Shown here: positions 43,077 to 51,694 of the stretch, piece by piece
How positions within the stretch are numbered: the first letter of the stretch is position 1
How the letters are laid out: each line of letters opens with the position of its first letter
Assembly: GCF_023701695.1 (NCBI RefSeq)
Contig: NZ_JAJOZC010000001.1
Coordinates: forward strand, 2,480,001 to 2,544,000
Reading direction: 5' to 3'
Origin: Streptomyces sp. RKAG290
Lineage (GTDB): Bacteria; Actinomycetota; Actinomycetes; Streptomycetales; Streptomycetaceae
Length of the DNA stretch: 64,000 nucleotides
Program-made: the position numbers and the translations under genes
Notes under the pieces: model-generated
Told to the model about the DNA's origin: nothing
Database searches by the model: none
The model's input: only the letters and a program-made list of their open reading frames with translations

Positions 43077-44717
43077 GTGAACAGCAGTGAACGGATCCAC
43101 CAAGGCGCACGCACGAGCACGGGGCAGACGGCGATCGAGTACCTCGCCCTGCTGGGAGTTGTCGTAGCGGTGACCGGCGGGATCGTAGCCGCCGCCGTCG
43201 GGGCCGACATCACCGACTCCGCACACGTACAGATCTGCCGCATCGCGGCGACAACGGGCGGTGGCGGCGAATGCGCCGATGACAACGCTGTCCCCGAGCA
43301 CGGTGGGAAGCCCGGCAAGCCGGACCCCGACGAACCCGTCGAACCCGCCAGCGCCCCCGACGACCGCCCGGGCGACACCGGCGGCGTACCGGGCGGCAAG
43401 CCCGGCGACGACAAGCCCGCCGGCAAGCCGGACGGCAACAAGGGCAACGCGCTTCCCAGCCTGTGTTTCGAGCCGCGGGAGCGGTCGTCGAACTCCTCGG
43501 TCTCCGTGCCGGGCAACGGCCCCGTCAGCACGGCGGCCGCCTGGGGGTACTCCTACCTGGTCAACTTCGTGATCGACAAGGTCAACAACGAGAAGAACAA
43601 GGAGAAGCGGGTCAAGCAGGCGCTCGACGACCTCTCCTACTGCCTCCCCGACTACAACATCGTCATCGCGCAGCCGCACGAGGGGAACCTGCAACAGATG
43701 GACGGTGCGGCGATGATCCAGACCGTCGAGATCAGCGGGACCACCTATCGCGTCTACGCGTTCAGGACGGGCAGGTTCACCTGGGCGAAGGACGCCGACC
43801 TCGGGTGGAAGAACCGCGCGTTCAAGGGCGTCTTCGACGTCAGCCAGGACCGCCGCACCGTCACGTTCGAGGACCCGCCCCGCCCCAAGCGGAAGAAGGA
43901 CTGGAAGCCCGGCGACGAGGGCTGCCAGATCGAGGGGCAGGAACCGCCCGACCGGAGCCGCTACTACGACACGTACTCCCCGCTGGACGACGAGGGTTCG
44001 GCGCAGGCGGTCCGGATGCTCGTGAACGACATGCGGCGCTGCTACCCCGACTACAACGTGGTCGCGATGCACTCGGAGCAGTCCTCGCACTGGGTCGACA
44101 AGCCGGACTCGTTCATCGATCAGAGCAGGTACCGGCTGAACTCCGACCAGTACCACGACAACGAGACCGGCGACGACATCGCCTCGGGCCGGGCCGTGTT
44201 CGACGTCTACGTCTTCGACAAGGGCAAGTTCAGCAACGACGGTGACGGCGGCTACACCAACTGGGCCTACTACGGCGACGTCACCCGCGACGGCCCGGAA
44301 GCGACCTTCGAGCAGCCGGAACCCGCCGACCTGGACGCCGACTCGACCTGCACCGGAACGGAGTCGGTCGACTTCGACGACGGGGCGCCGAAGTACACGG
44401 ACGGCGGCCCCTACCCCGGCACCGACTACTCCGGCAAGGTGCCGGGCGATGACGCCGAGCTGAACCAGTCACTGGTCGAGGAGTACAGCCGCAGCTTCCC
44501 CGGCACGAACATCATCGCGGTGAAGAACTTCAACGACCTCGCGTTCTCCGGAGTGTCCGGCCTCGAACACCTCGCGGTGGTCGACGGTGTCGACGTGTTC
44601 GCCGTCAAGGACGGCACGATCGTCAACAACGGCGACGGCGGCTGGCAGAACTGGGGCTTCGCCGGCCACTACGAGCGCGAAGAGGGCTCGAAGGAGGTCG
44701 TCTTCAGCGGCTCGTGA
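43077..44717 (+). CDS. Flp/Tad-pilin-like N terminus fused to three tandem repeats
   Basis: The 546-residue protein begins like a Flp prepilin: G16 followed by 'QTAIEYLALLGVVVAVTGGI', with Glu and Tyr at mature positions 5 and 6 and a hydrophobic helix. A Gly/Pro/Asp/Lys linker (about 70-125) leads to three diverged repeats of about 80-95 residues at roughly 185-265, 317-412 and 467-544. Each repeat has a 'PDYNVV' strand, a 'YDVYxFxxGxF' strand and a 'GGxxNWxxxG' loop. I do not know this domain's function. No tad assembly genes are nearby. GTG 43077 has GAGG 7 bases upstream. Normal Flp pilins have only about 60 residues, so the large passenger is striking. Confidence 0.85.
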   Translation: MNSSERIHQGARTSTGQTAIEYLALLGVVVAVTGGIVAAAVGADITDSAHVQICRIAATTGGGGECADDNAVPEHGGKPGKPDPDEPVEPASAPDDRPGDTGGVPGGKPGDDKPAGKPDGNKGNALPSLCFEPRERSSNSSVSVPGNGPVSTAAAWGYSYLVNFVIDKVNNEKNKEKRVKQALDDLSYCLPDYNIVIAQPHEGNLQQMDGAAMIQTVEISGTTYRVYAFRTGRFTWAKDADLGWKNRAFKGVFDVSQDRRTVTFEDPPRPKRKKDWKPGDEGCQIEGQEPPDRSRYYDTYSPLDDEGSAQAVRMLVNDMRRCYPDYNVVAMHSEQSSHWVDKPDSFIDQSRYRLNSDQYHDNETGDDIASGRAVFDVYVFDKGKFSNDGDGGYTNWAYYGDVTRDGPEATFEQPEPADLDADSTCTGTESVDFDDGAPKYTDGGPYPGTDYSGKVPGDDAELNQSLVEEYSRSFPGTNIIAVKNFNDLAFSGVSGLEHLAVVDGVDVFAVKDGTIVNNGDGGWQNWGFAGHYEREEGSKEVVFSGS

Positions 44718-45022
44718 GGACGCCGCACGCGGGCCGCTGCGGGCGGGTCGCTCGGGCGGGGCCGCTGCGGGCGGGTCGCTCGGGCGGGGCCGTGCGGGCG
44801 GGCCGCTCGGGCGGGTCCGTGCGGGCGGGTCCGTGCGGGCGGGCCGTCACGACTGTTCGGGGCGGCCGAGGTGCGCGGTCTCGCCGCCGAACGGGTCCAG
44901 GCGTTCGCTCGACATCGGCCATTGCTATCAGCCCGCAGCGCGGCACGGCGACGGGTTTTCGCCGGGCGACGACGTTGCCCGCGCCACCCGCACGGACGCC
45001 ACGCCCGGCGCACCCCTCCGGC
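44718..45022. other. Non-coding gap with the G-rich array
   Basis: Apart from the tandem array the 305 bases show no credible gene; the part after 44850 has ordinary GC content and no recognised signal. Confidence 0.55.
44734..44845. repeat. G-rich tandem array of 28-bp and 14-bp units
   Basis: Units starting CCGCTGCGGGCGGG or CCGTGCGGGCGGG begin at 44734, 44762, 44790, 44817 and 44831. The array has runs of GGG every few bases and could form G-quadruplexes. It lies 17 bases after the stop codon of the pilin-like gene. Confidence 0.85.
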
Positions 45023-45274
45023 TCATCCCGCCGCCGACCGCCTCTCGTACTGCTCCTGCCGACGGGCGAGGCGACGCAGCTCCACCCGGGCGCCCGGGCC
45101 CCGTCCGGGCGGAGTCGACCAGAACGGGTGCCACTGCAGGCGTACGGACAGAGCCAGCAGCCGGCGGCGCAGAGCGGTGGTGCGACGGGGGCGCGGAGCG
45201 GCGAGCTCCCGATAGGTGGCGAACCAGAGCCGCTGGGCCTGGACCAGATCGTCGGGGAAGGGGATGGACTCCAT
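45023..45274 (-). CDS. Small conserved basic protein, unknown function
   Basis: The 83 residues start 'MESIPFPDDLVQAQRLWFATYRELA' and are rich in Arg. I have seen this opening in streptomycete hypothetical proteins, often in accessory regions. There is no signal peptide or membrane helix. The ATG at 45274 is preferred over the longer frame from 45433 because family homology begins there. Confidence 0.7.
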   Translation of the reverse strand: MESIPFPDDLVQAQRLWFATYRELAAPRPRRTTALRRRLLALSVRLQWHPFWSTPPGRGPGARVELRRLARRQEQYERRSAAG

Positions 45275-45404
45275 ACCCCTGATTAGATCACTTGTTCGAA
45301 TTTCTGCGCCATCCAGAGATCTCCCCGGACCGCACTGCCGGCATCGGGCATCGGCGCAGATATGGAATCGCCTGTTCCCCGAGCCCCGGGGTACCCGGTG
45401 CGTC

Positions 45405-45806
45405 ATGACACTGGCCCGCGGTTTACCCGACAACGCGACCGAGTGGTGGATCTACCTCGGCGTACTCGCCCTCTACCTGCTCACCCGCTGGCTGCTGGCC
45501 TGGCGGCAGGCCAGGAAGGAGGGTGCCGAGCACCCGGCGCGTGCGGCGTTCGACGACGACGAGCCCCAGGAGACCCACTCCGTCGTCTACTCCCTGGGAG
45601 CGTTCCGCACCTACCGGCAGCTCTTCGGGTTCGCGGGCGGCGCGCTCCTGGTCGCCCTGGTGGCCGGCCTGACCGACGGGCGGCTGCAACTGGTCCTGAT
45701 GTGCACCCTCGCCCCCGCCGTCGTCGTCGCCCTGGCCTACCTCGACTTCCACGCCGCCAGGAAGCGACGCGCACGCGCCGGGTCACCCGGGACGGCCTCC
45801 GTCTAG
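45405..45806 (+). CDS. Membrane protein, unknown function
   Basis: The 133 residues contain three predicted transmembrane helices (near 14-31, 75-92 and 98-113) and an acidic cytoplasmic loop ('FDDDEPQETHSVVYSL'). No family was recognised. The 3' end overlaps that of the convergent ATPase gene by 24 bases. Confidence 0.75.
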   Translation: MTLARGLPDNATEWWIYLGVLALYLLTRWLLAWRQARKEGAEHPARAAFDDDEPQETHSVVYSLGAFRTYRQLFGFAGGALLVALVAGLTDGRLQLVLMCTLAPAVVVALAYLDFHAARKRRARAGSPGTASV

Positions 45807-46271
45807 CGGCCCGGGCGCCGATCCCCCGGGCGCGCCCGGCCCCGCCTCCGCCCACACCGTCTTCCCTGGACCGAGCCGGTCGCTCACGCCCCAGCGGAGT
45901 GCGACGGCCTCGACGATCAGGAGGCCCCGCCCTCCGTCGGCGTCCGCGTCGGGCTGCTCGACGGCGGACCGCTCCGGCCGGTCCTCGTGCGTGTCGGACA
46001 CCTCGACCCGCACGACGCCGGTCGCGTACGTGCACACGAGCCGCAGCTCGAAGTCGCGCCCCGGCACGCGTCCGTGCAGGACCGCGTTGGCGGCGAGCTC
46101 CGCGACGAGGAGGGCCACGTCCTCGGAGAGCGGGGTGCCGTACGGAATCCCCCAGGAGTCGAGCTTCCACCCGGCCAGACGCCGCGCGAGGGTCGCACCC
46201 AGGCGGGTGGCCGAACACCTCTGGACGAACACACTTACGGTTACGGGCGGTTGGGCCTGCAGAGCTGTCAT
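45783..46271 (-). CDS. ATP-binding regulator, anti-sigma/histidine-kinase-like fold
   Basis: The 162-residue GHKL-fold ATPase is of the SpoIIAB/RsbW type: N box 'LLVAELAANAVLHG', G1 'VEVSDTHEDRP' and G2 'GGRGLLIVEAVALRWGV'. Streptomycetes have many such proteins, often beside a WhiJ-type DNA-binding protein and a DUF397 protein, exactly the pair encoded divergently at 46415-47457. ATG 46271 is used; a GTG at 46349 would add 26 residues. The partner protein is unknown. Confidence 0.9.
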   Translation of the reverse strand: MTALQAQPPVTVSVFVQRCSATRLGATLARRLAGWKLDSWGIPYGTPLSEDVALLVAELAANAVLHGRVPGRDFELRLVCTYATGVVRVEVSDTHEDRPERSAVEQPDADADGGRGLLIVEAVALRWGVSDRLGPGKTVWAEAGPGAPGGSAPGPLDGGRPG

Positions 46272-46414
46272 GCGCCCAGCGTTCCGCCTCCACCGGCGCC
46301 ACGAGCAGGAACGACGCCCATACAGATCCGGCTGTACTGGTTCACCCACTGGACCGGGCGGGTAACTTTCCGTAACTCTGGCCGGGTTGATCGATGCGCG
46401 GAGACGGGGCGGCG

Positions 46415-47263
46415 ATGACGGCGGACCACGACAGCACCATGACGAGCACCGAACCCGAGCTGTCCGACAGCCTGAAGACGTTCGGCGCCGTCCTGAAGGC
46501 CCTGCGCGAGACCGCCGACCTCACCCAGGAGGAGTTCGCGCCCCGGGTGCGGTACTCATCGGCCTACATCGCCAAGATCGAACAGGGCAAGCGTTTCCCG
46601 CCGGAGTCCCTCCCGGAACGTGCGGCTGACGCGCTGGGCCCGGTCGCGGGCAAGGTCCTCACGGCGGCCGCGCGAAGCCTGCGGCGGAAGGCGGGACTGG
46701 CGTCCTGGTTCCTGCAGTGGGCGGGGATCGAGGAGGAAGCGATCACGCTGTACGCGTACGAGTGCCGGGGGATTCCGGGGTTGCTGCAGCCGGAGAGCTA
46801 TATCCGAGCGGTCTTCGAGCGCCAACTGCCACCCCTGACAGAGGCGCAGATCGGGCGACAGGTGGCAGCCCGGATGGAGCGGCAGCGGCTGCTGACCGAA
46901 CGCCCGAACACCGCCTTCAACTTCATCATCGAACAGGGCGTTCTGGAGCGCCGCCTGGGCGGAGCCGAGGTCACCGAGGTCGCCATCGACCACCTCCTGG
47001 GCCTCGGCCGGTACACGAACGTGGAGATCCAGATCATGCCGCTCAGGCAAGAGGACCACACAGGAATCGACGGTCAGATGTATCTGGCCGAAAGCCCGGA
47101 CAACCAGTGGTTCGGCTACACCGAGGGGCACCGCTCAAGCGCCCTGCTCACCGCTTCGAGCGAAGTCAGCATCCTGCTTCAGCGCTATGGCAAGCTGCGT
47201 TCCCAGGCCCTGGATTGCCGGGCTACGGTGAGCTTGCTGGAACAGATGCGAGGAGCGCTATGA
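46415..47263 (+). CDS. WhiJ-type helix-turn-helix regulator with DUF5753
   Basis: An XRE helix-turn-helix (about 20-75, 'LTQEEFAPRVRYSSAYIAKIEQGKRFP') is followed by a DUF5753 ligand-binding-like domain ('RGIPGLLQPESYIRAVF', 'EQGVLERRLGG', 'IQIMPL'). WhiJ-like proteins regulate development together with small DUF397 proteins. ATG 46415 is used; ATGs at 46394 and 46439 are alternatives. Two GTAACT direct repeats just upstream (about 46364-46378) could be its own operator. The stop overlaps the next start (ATGA). Confidence 0.92.
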   Translation: MTADHDSTMTSTEPELSDSLKTFGAVLKALRETADLTQEEFAPRVRYSSAYIAKIEQGKRFPPESLPERAADALGPVAGKVLTAAARSLRRKAGLASWFLQWAGIEEEAITLYAYECRGIPGLLQPESYIRAVFERQLPPLTEAQIGRQVAARMERQRLLTERPNTAFNFIIEQGVLERRLGGAEVTEVAIDHLLGLGRYTNVEIQIMPLRQEDHTGIDGQMYLAESPDNQWFGYTEGHRSSALLTASSEVSILLQRYGKLRSQALDCRATVSLLEQMRGAL

Positions 47264-47457
47264 GCACCACCACGGAGCTGAAGTGGTTCAAGAGCAGCTA
47301 CAGCGGCGGCGACGGCGACAACTGCATCGAGGTCGCCCTCGGTACCGAAGCCGTCCGCGTCCGCGACTCCAAGGACACCGGCCTCCGCCCGCTCAGCGTC
47401 TCCACCACCGCCTGGTCGGCCTTCGCCGCGTACGCCTCAGCCACCCGCACCTGCTGA
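47260..47457 (+). CDS. DUF397 small regulatory partner
   Basis: The 65-residue protein has the DUF397 pattern 'WFKSSYSGGDGDNCIEVA...VRVRDSKD...LSVSTTAWSAFAAYA'. DUF397 proteins work with WhiJ-type regulators, as the coupled gene order predicts. AGGAG precedes the ATG, which overlaps the upstream stop codon. Confidence 0.95.
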   Translation: MSTTTELKWFKSSYSGGDGDNCIEVALGTEAVRVRDSKDTGLRPLSVSTTAWSAFAAYASATRTC

Positions 47458-47460
47458 TCC

Positions 47461-48413
47461 TCACTCCGGCAGCAGGTGCCCCCGCCGTGAGAGCAGGAAG
47501 CGCTTGAACGCCGCCACCGGCGGGGTGTCCGGGTGGCCGTCCAGCCAGGCGACGCCGATCTCGCGGGCCGCGCGCGGGGCCGTGACGTTCAGCTCGACGA
47601 CTCCGGGGCGGGCCACCGCCGGAGGCGGCAGGAGGGCCACGCCCAGGCCCGCCGCGACCAGGCCGCGCAGGGTCTCGGCCTCCTCGCCCTCGAAGGCGAC
47701 GCGCGGGACGAAGCCCGCCTGCGCGCAGAGGTCGTCCGTGATGCGGCGCAGGCCGTAGCCGGGTTCCAGGGTGACGAAGGCCTCGTCGGCCGCCTCCGCG
47801 AGGCGGATGCGGCGGCGGGTGGCCAGGCGGTGGTCCTCGGGGACGACCAGGCGCAGCCGCTGCTCGTCCAGGCGCAGGGCGACCAGGTCCGGGGCGTCCG
47901 GGACGGGTGAGGTGAGGCAGAGGTCGAGGCCGCCCGCGCGGAGGCGTTCGATCATCGCCTCGCCGTAGTTCTGGACGAGTTGGAAGCGGACCCGGGGGTG
48001 GTCGGCGCGGAAGGCCCGGAGCAGGGAGGGGACGGTCTCCGAGCCCAGGGTGTGGAGGAAGCCGAAGGCGACCTTGCCCGCGGTGGGGTCGGCGTCGGCC
48101 CGTACCGAGTCGGCGGCCTTCTCCACCTCGGCGAGCGCCCGCTCCGCGGAGCCGAGGAAGGTGCGGCCGGCGGGGTGAGGGAGACGGTGCGGCCCTTGCG
48201 GGCGAACAGGGCGACTCCGAGGTCCTGCTCCAGTCTGACCATGGCGCGCGAGAGCGTGGACTGAGGGACGCCGAGCTCCTGTGCGGCGCGGGTGACGTGC
48301 TCGTGGCGGGCCACCGCCTCGAAGTAGGCGAGGCGTGGCGCGAGGACGGCACGAATGTCTTCTTCGTAACTGCTTGGTGACAGCCGCGGCTGTGAGCTGG
48401 GTTGATGCGCCAT
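47461..48413 (-). pseudogene. LysR-family regulator, one frameshift as read
   Basis: The N-terminal helix-turn-helix ('LAYFEAVARHEHVTRAAQEL', 'QSTLSRAMVRLEQDLGVALF') reads from ATG 48413; the effector domain ('VRFQLVQNYGEAMIERL', 'GLGVALLPPPAVARPG') reads in another frame. At 48172-48175 the coding strand has CCCC where CCCCC would join the frames through 'SLTPAGRTFLGSAERALAEVEKAADS'. The repaired protein of about 317 residues is a normal LysR regulator. It is divergent from the MFS transporter gene at 48477, its likely target, with 63 bases between them. Confidence 0.88.
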
Positions 48414-48476
48414 GGGATTGATTATCGCTGTTTTGTGCATTGGACGCATGAAAGCTGTGCGGCCTACGTTCGTCAC

Positions 48477-49790
48477 ATGCCTCCCGCCAGTACCGGGGCG
48501 TCCACCCTCATCGTGGCCGCCTCGTCCCAGTCGTCCCCCGTAAGCACCGTCACCGCCGCCGAGACCGCGGACCGGCTCGAGCCGGGCGGGCCCGGCTACC
48601 GCCGGATGAGCTTCGCGCTCTTCGCCGCCGGTGTCGCGACCTTCGCGCTCCTCTACTCCACCCAGGCGCTGCTGCCCGCCGTCTCCGCGTCCTTCGGCGC
48701 GACGGCCGGGCAGGCGAGCTGGACGGTCTCCGCGGCGACGGGGGCGCTGGCGCTCTGTGTGCTGCCGATGAGCGCGCTGTCCGAGCGGTTCGGGCGGCGG
48801 CAGATGATGACCGCCTCCCTGGTGGTCGCGGTGGTCGTCGGGCTGTTCGTGCCGTTCGCACCCTCGCTCGGCTGGCTGATCGCGCTGCGCGCCGTGCAGG
48901 GCGCCGCGCTCGCCGGACTGCCCGCGTCCGCGATGGCGTATCTCGCGGAAGAGGTACGGCCCAAGGCGCTGGTCGCGGCGATCGGGCTCTTCGTGGCCGG
49001 CAACAGCATCGGCGGGATGAGCGGCCGCATCCTCACCGGCTGGGTCGCCCAGCTGTGGGGCTGGCGCGCGGCGCTCGGCGCGGTCGGTGTGCTGGCCGTG
49101 GCCTGTGCGGTCGTCTTCCACTTCATGATCCCCAGGGCGCGCCACTTCACCCCGGGTTCGCTGAACCCGAAGGCGCTCGCCAGGACCGTCGGCGGGCACC
49201 TCGCCGATCCGCTGCTGCGCCGCCTGTACGCGATCGGCGCACTGTTCATGACGGTGTTCGGCGCGGTCTACACCGTGATCGGCTACCGGCTCGTGGAAGC
49301 GCCGTTCAACCTCCCGCAGGGGATCGTCGGCTCGATCTTCCTCGTCTATCTGGTCGGCACGGTCTCCTCCGCGGCGGCGGGGCGGCTGGTGGCCCGGCTG
49401 GGGCGCCGCGGCGCGCTGTATCTCGCCGTCTCCACCACGGCCGCCGGTCTGCTGCTCTCGCTGGCCGACCAGCTGGCCGCCGTACTCCTCGGCCTGGTCC
49501 TGATCACGGCGGGCTTCTTCGCGGGGCACGCGGTCGCCTCCTCGTCCGTGAGCCGTACGGCGACGAAGGGCCGCGCCCAGGCGTCGGCGCTCTACCAGTC
49601 GGCGTACTACCTGGGCTCCAGCGCGGGCGGCACGCTGGGTGCGGTCGCCTTCCACGCCGGCGGCTGGGCGGGCACGGTCACGCTGGGACTGCTCGCGGTC
49701 CTCGGTGTCGTCTCGATCACGCTGTACGGGTCCAGGTCGGCGCGCATCGAGCGTCGTCGTTCGGCCGTGATGGCTTCCGTACCGAACTGA
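48477..49790 (+). CDS. MFS transporter, YnfM/drug-efflux type
   Basis: The 437-residue, twelve-helix transporter has the MFS loop motif 'SERFGRRQMM' after helix 2 and 'RAVQGAALAGLPASAMAYLAEE' in helix 4-5, characteristic of the YnfM/arabinose-polymer-efflux group. The ATG at 48477 lies 6 bases after a TACGTT box, so the mRNA may be leaderless. The divergent LysR gene probably controls it. The substrate is unknown. Confidence 0.93.
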   Translation: MPPASTGASTLIVAASSQSSPVSTVTAAETADRLEPGGPGYRRMSFALFAAGVATFALLYSTQALLPAVSASFGATAGQASWTVSAATGALALCVLPMSALSERFGRRQMMTASLVVAVVVGLFVPFAPSLGWLIALRAVQGAALAGLPASAMAYLAEEVRPKALVAAIGLFVAGNSIGGMSGRILTGWVAQLWGWRAALGAVGVLAVACAVVFHFMIPRARHFTPGSLNPKALARTVGGHLADPLLRRLYAIGALFMTVFGAVYTVIGYRLVEAPFNLPQGIVGSIFLVYLVGTVSSAAAGRLVARLGRRGALYLAVSTTAAGLLLSLADQLAAVLLGLVLITAGFFAGHAVASSSVSRTATKGRAQASALYQSAYYLGSSAGGTLGAVAFHAGGWAGTVTLGLLAVLGVVSITLYGSRSARIERRRSAVMASVPN

Positions 49791-49875
49791 GACATTCGGC
49801 GCACAACCAACCGCTCCCCCTCGCGCGTCTAGCAGTCGGAACCACCGCACTGCGCGCGAAGGGGAGTTGGCGTAC

Positions 49876-50601
49876 ATGAGAGTCACGGGGAACACGGGGA
49901 ACATACGGGGCGTGCGGATGCGGCGCGGACTCGCGCTGTCCGTCGCGGGCCTGACCGCCGTACCGGCGCTCGTTCTCGGCACCGGCACCTCCGCGCAGGC
50001 GGCCTCCTGCACGGCGTCCAAGGGGCCGTACCAGAAGCAGGTCGAGAAGTATCTGCACCGGCCGGTGGACGGCAAGCAGTCGGCGGCCGACTGCAAGGCC
50101 ATCCGGTCGTTCCAGAGCACCTACGGGGTCACCCCCACGATCGGTTACGCGGGGCCGGTCACCTGGCGCACCATGCAGACGCTCACCGCCCAGAAGGCGG
50201 CCGGCAAGAACCCGAACAAGGCCAAGAAGTGCCCCACGAACAAGGGGCGCATCGCGTGCGTGGACCTGACCCGGCAGCTGAGCTGGATCCAGGACGGCAG
50301 CAAGCTGAAGTTCGGCCCGGTGCCGGTGCGGACCGGGCGGGACGGGTACGAGACCCGCGGCGGGGCGAAGAAGATCTACTGGCGCCACATCAACCACGTG
50401 TCGTCGATCTACCACGTGTCGATGCCGTACTCCCAGTTCTTCGACGGCGGCCAGGCGTTCCACTCGGTGGGCGTGAAGATGTGGAACCCGCCGGGGTCGC
50501 ACGGCTGCGTCAACATGCGCACCGCCGACGCGAAGTCATACTGGAATCTGCTGAAGAACGGCGACGACGTCTTTGTGTACGGGCGCAAGCCCGGAACGTG
50601 A
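49876..50601 (+). CDS. Secreted L,D-transpeptidase with peptidoglycan-binding domain
   Basis: The 241 residues begin with a signal peptide cleaved near 'AQA-A'. A small PG-binding-like domain ('KYLHRPVDGKQSAADCKAIRSFQ') and the YkuD catalytic domain with 'FHSVGVKMWNPPGSHGCVNMR' follow; the Cys of HGCVNM is the nucleophile. The enzyme would make 3-3 crosslinks or attach proteins in the cell wall. Two more Cys pairs may form disulfides. GGGGAG lies 9 bases before the ATG. Confidence 0.94.
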   Translation: MRVTGNTGNIRGVRMRRGLALSVAGLTAVPALVLGTGTSAQAASCTASKGPYQKQVEKYLHRPVDGKQSAADCKAIRSFQSTYGVTPTIGYAGPVTWRTMQTLTAQKAAGKNPNKAKKCPTNKGRIACVDLTRQLSWIQDGSKLKFGPVPVRTGRDGYETRGGAKKIYWRHINHVSSIYHVSMPYSQFFDGGQAFHSVGVKMWNPPGSHGCVNMRTADAKSYWNLLKNGDDVFVYGRKPGT

Positions 50602-50701
50602 CCGCTTTCTGCTCTTCCTGCCCCCGTTGTCAGTGCCCTGCGGTAGCTTCCGAAGTGCTGAAGTGAGCGGTGTCACAGCGCAACAGGGGTGGAGCGAAGC
50701 G

Positions 50702-51694
50702 ATGAGTGATCTGACGGCAACCACGGCGGACATCGACAGCCGTCTGGAGGGACACCGGGTCGAGCTGACCGGCTTCTGCTACCGGATGCTCGGCTCGGCC
50801 TTCGAGGCGGAGGACGCGGTCCAGGACACGCTGGTGCGTGCCTGGCGCAACTTCGACAAGTTCGAGGGCCGGTCCTCGCTGCGCTCGTGGCTGTACCGGA
50901 TCGCGACGAACGTCTGTCTCGACATGCTGAACGCGGGCAACAAGCGGGCCAGGCCGGTCGATCTCACGGGTCCGACCCCGCTCGCGCAGGCGGCGCTCAA
51001 TCCGCTGCCGGAGAACACCTGGCTGGAGCCGATGCCGGACGGGCGGATCCTGCCGTCGGTCGCGGACCCGGCAGAGGCGGCGGTGGCGCGTGAGTCGGTG
51101 CGGCTCGCGTTCGTCGCGGCGCTCCAGCATCTGCCGCCCAAGCAGCGGGCCGTGCTCATCCTGCGCGAGGTGCTCGCGTGGAAGGCGAGCGAGGTCGCCG
51201 AGCTGCTGGACACCTCGGTCGCCTCGGTCAACAGCGCCCTGCAGCGGGCGCGGGCCACGCTGACCGACCACCAGAGCGTGGCAGCCGACGCCGCCGACCC
51301 GCTCGACGAGGAGCAGCGCAAGCTCCTGGAGCGGTACGTGGCGGCGTTCGAGGGCTACGACATGGCGGCGCTGACCGCGCTGCTCCATGAGGACGCCATC
51401 ATGACGATGCCGCCGTTCGACCTCTGGCTGCAGGGGCACGACGACATCACCGGCTTCATGCTCTCCATCGGCGCGAGCTGTGCGGGCTCCCGGCTGGTCG
51501 CGACGTCGGCGAACGGCACCCCGGCGTTCGCGCACTACAAGCCGAATCCGGACGGGCCGGGCTTCGTGCCGTGGGCGGTGCAGGTCATCGACATCTCGGA
51601 CGGTGCGATCACCGGGATGCACTGCTTCCTGGACACCCCGCGCTGGTTCCCGCTGTTCGGGCTGCCCGACCACCTGGAGGCCGACGCCGGGTGA
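50702..51694 (+). CDS. ECF sigma factor with C-terminal SnoaL-like domain
   Basis: The 330-residue protein combines sigma regions 2 ('FEAEDAVQDTLVRAWRNFDKF', 'SWLYRIATNVCLDML') and 4 ('LPPKQRAVLILREVLAWKASE', 'SVASVNSALQRARATL') with a SnoaL/NTF2-like domain ('LLERYVAAFEGYDMAALTALLHEDA', 'MTMPPFDLWLQGHDD'). In such factors the C-terminal domain controls activity in place of a separate anti-sigma factor. GGTGGAG precedes the ATG at 50702. It is transcribed alone. Confidence 0.94.
   Translation: MSDLTATTADIDSRLEGHRVELTGFCYRMLGSAFEAEDAVQDTLVRAWRNFDKFEGRSSLRSWLYRIATNVCLDMLNAGNKRARPVDLTGPTPLAQAALNPLPENTWLEPMPDGRILPSVADPAEAAVARESVRLAFVAALQHLPPKQRAVLILREVLAWKASEVAELLDTSVASVNSALQRARATLTDHQSVAADAADPLDEEQRKLLERYVAAFEGYDMAALTALLHEDAIMTMPPFDLWLQGHDDITGFMLSIGASCAGSRLVATSANGTPAFAHYKPNPDGPGFVPWAVQVIDISDGAITGMHCFLDTPRWFPLFGLPDHLEADAG

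Noticed and set aside
49825..49840. CGCGCGTCTAG upstream of the L,D-transpeptidase gene as a seventh operator
   Set aside because: Only half of the palindrome is present and the gene has no link to nucleosides.
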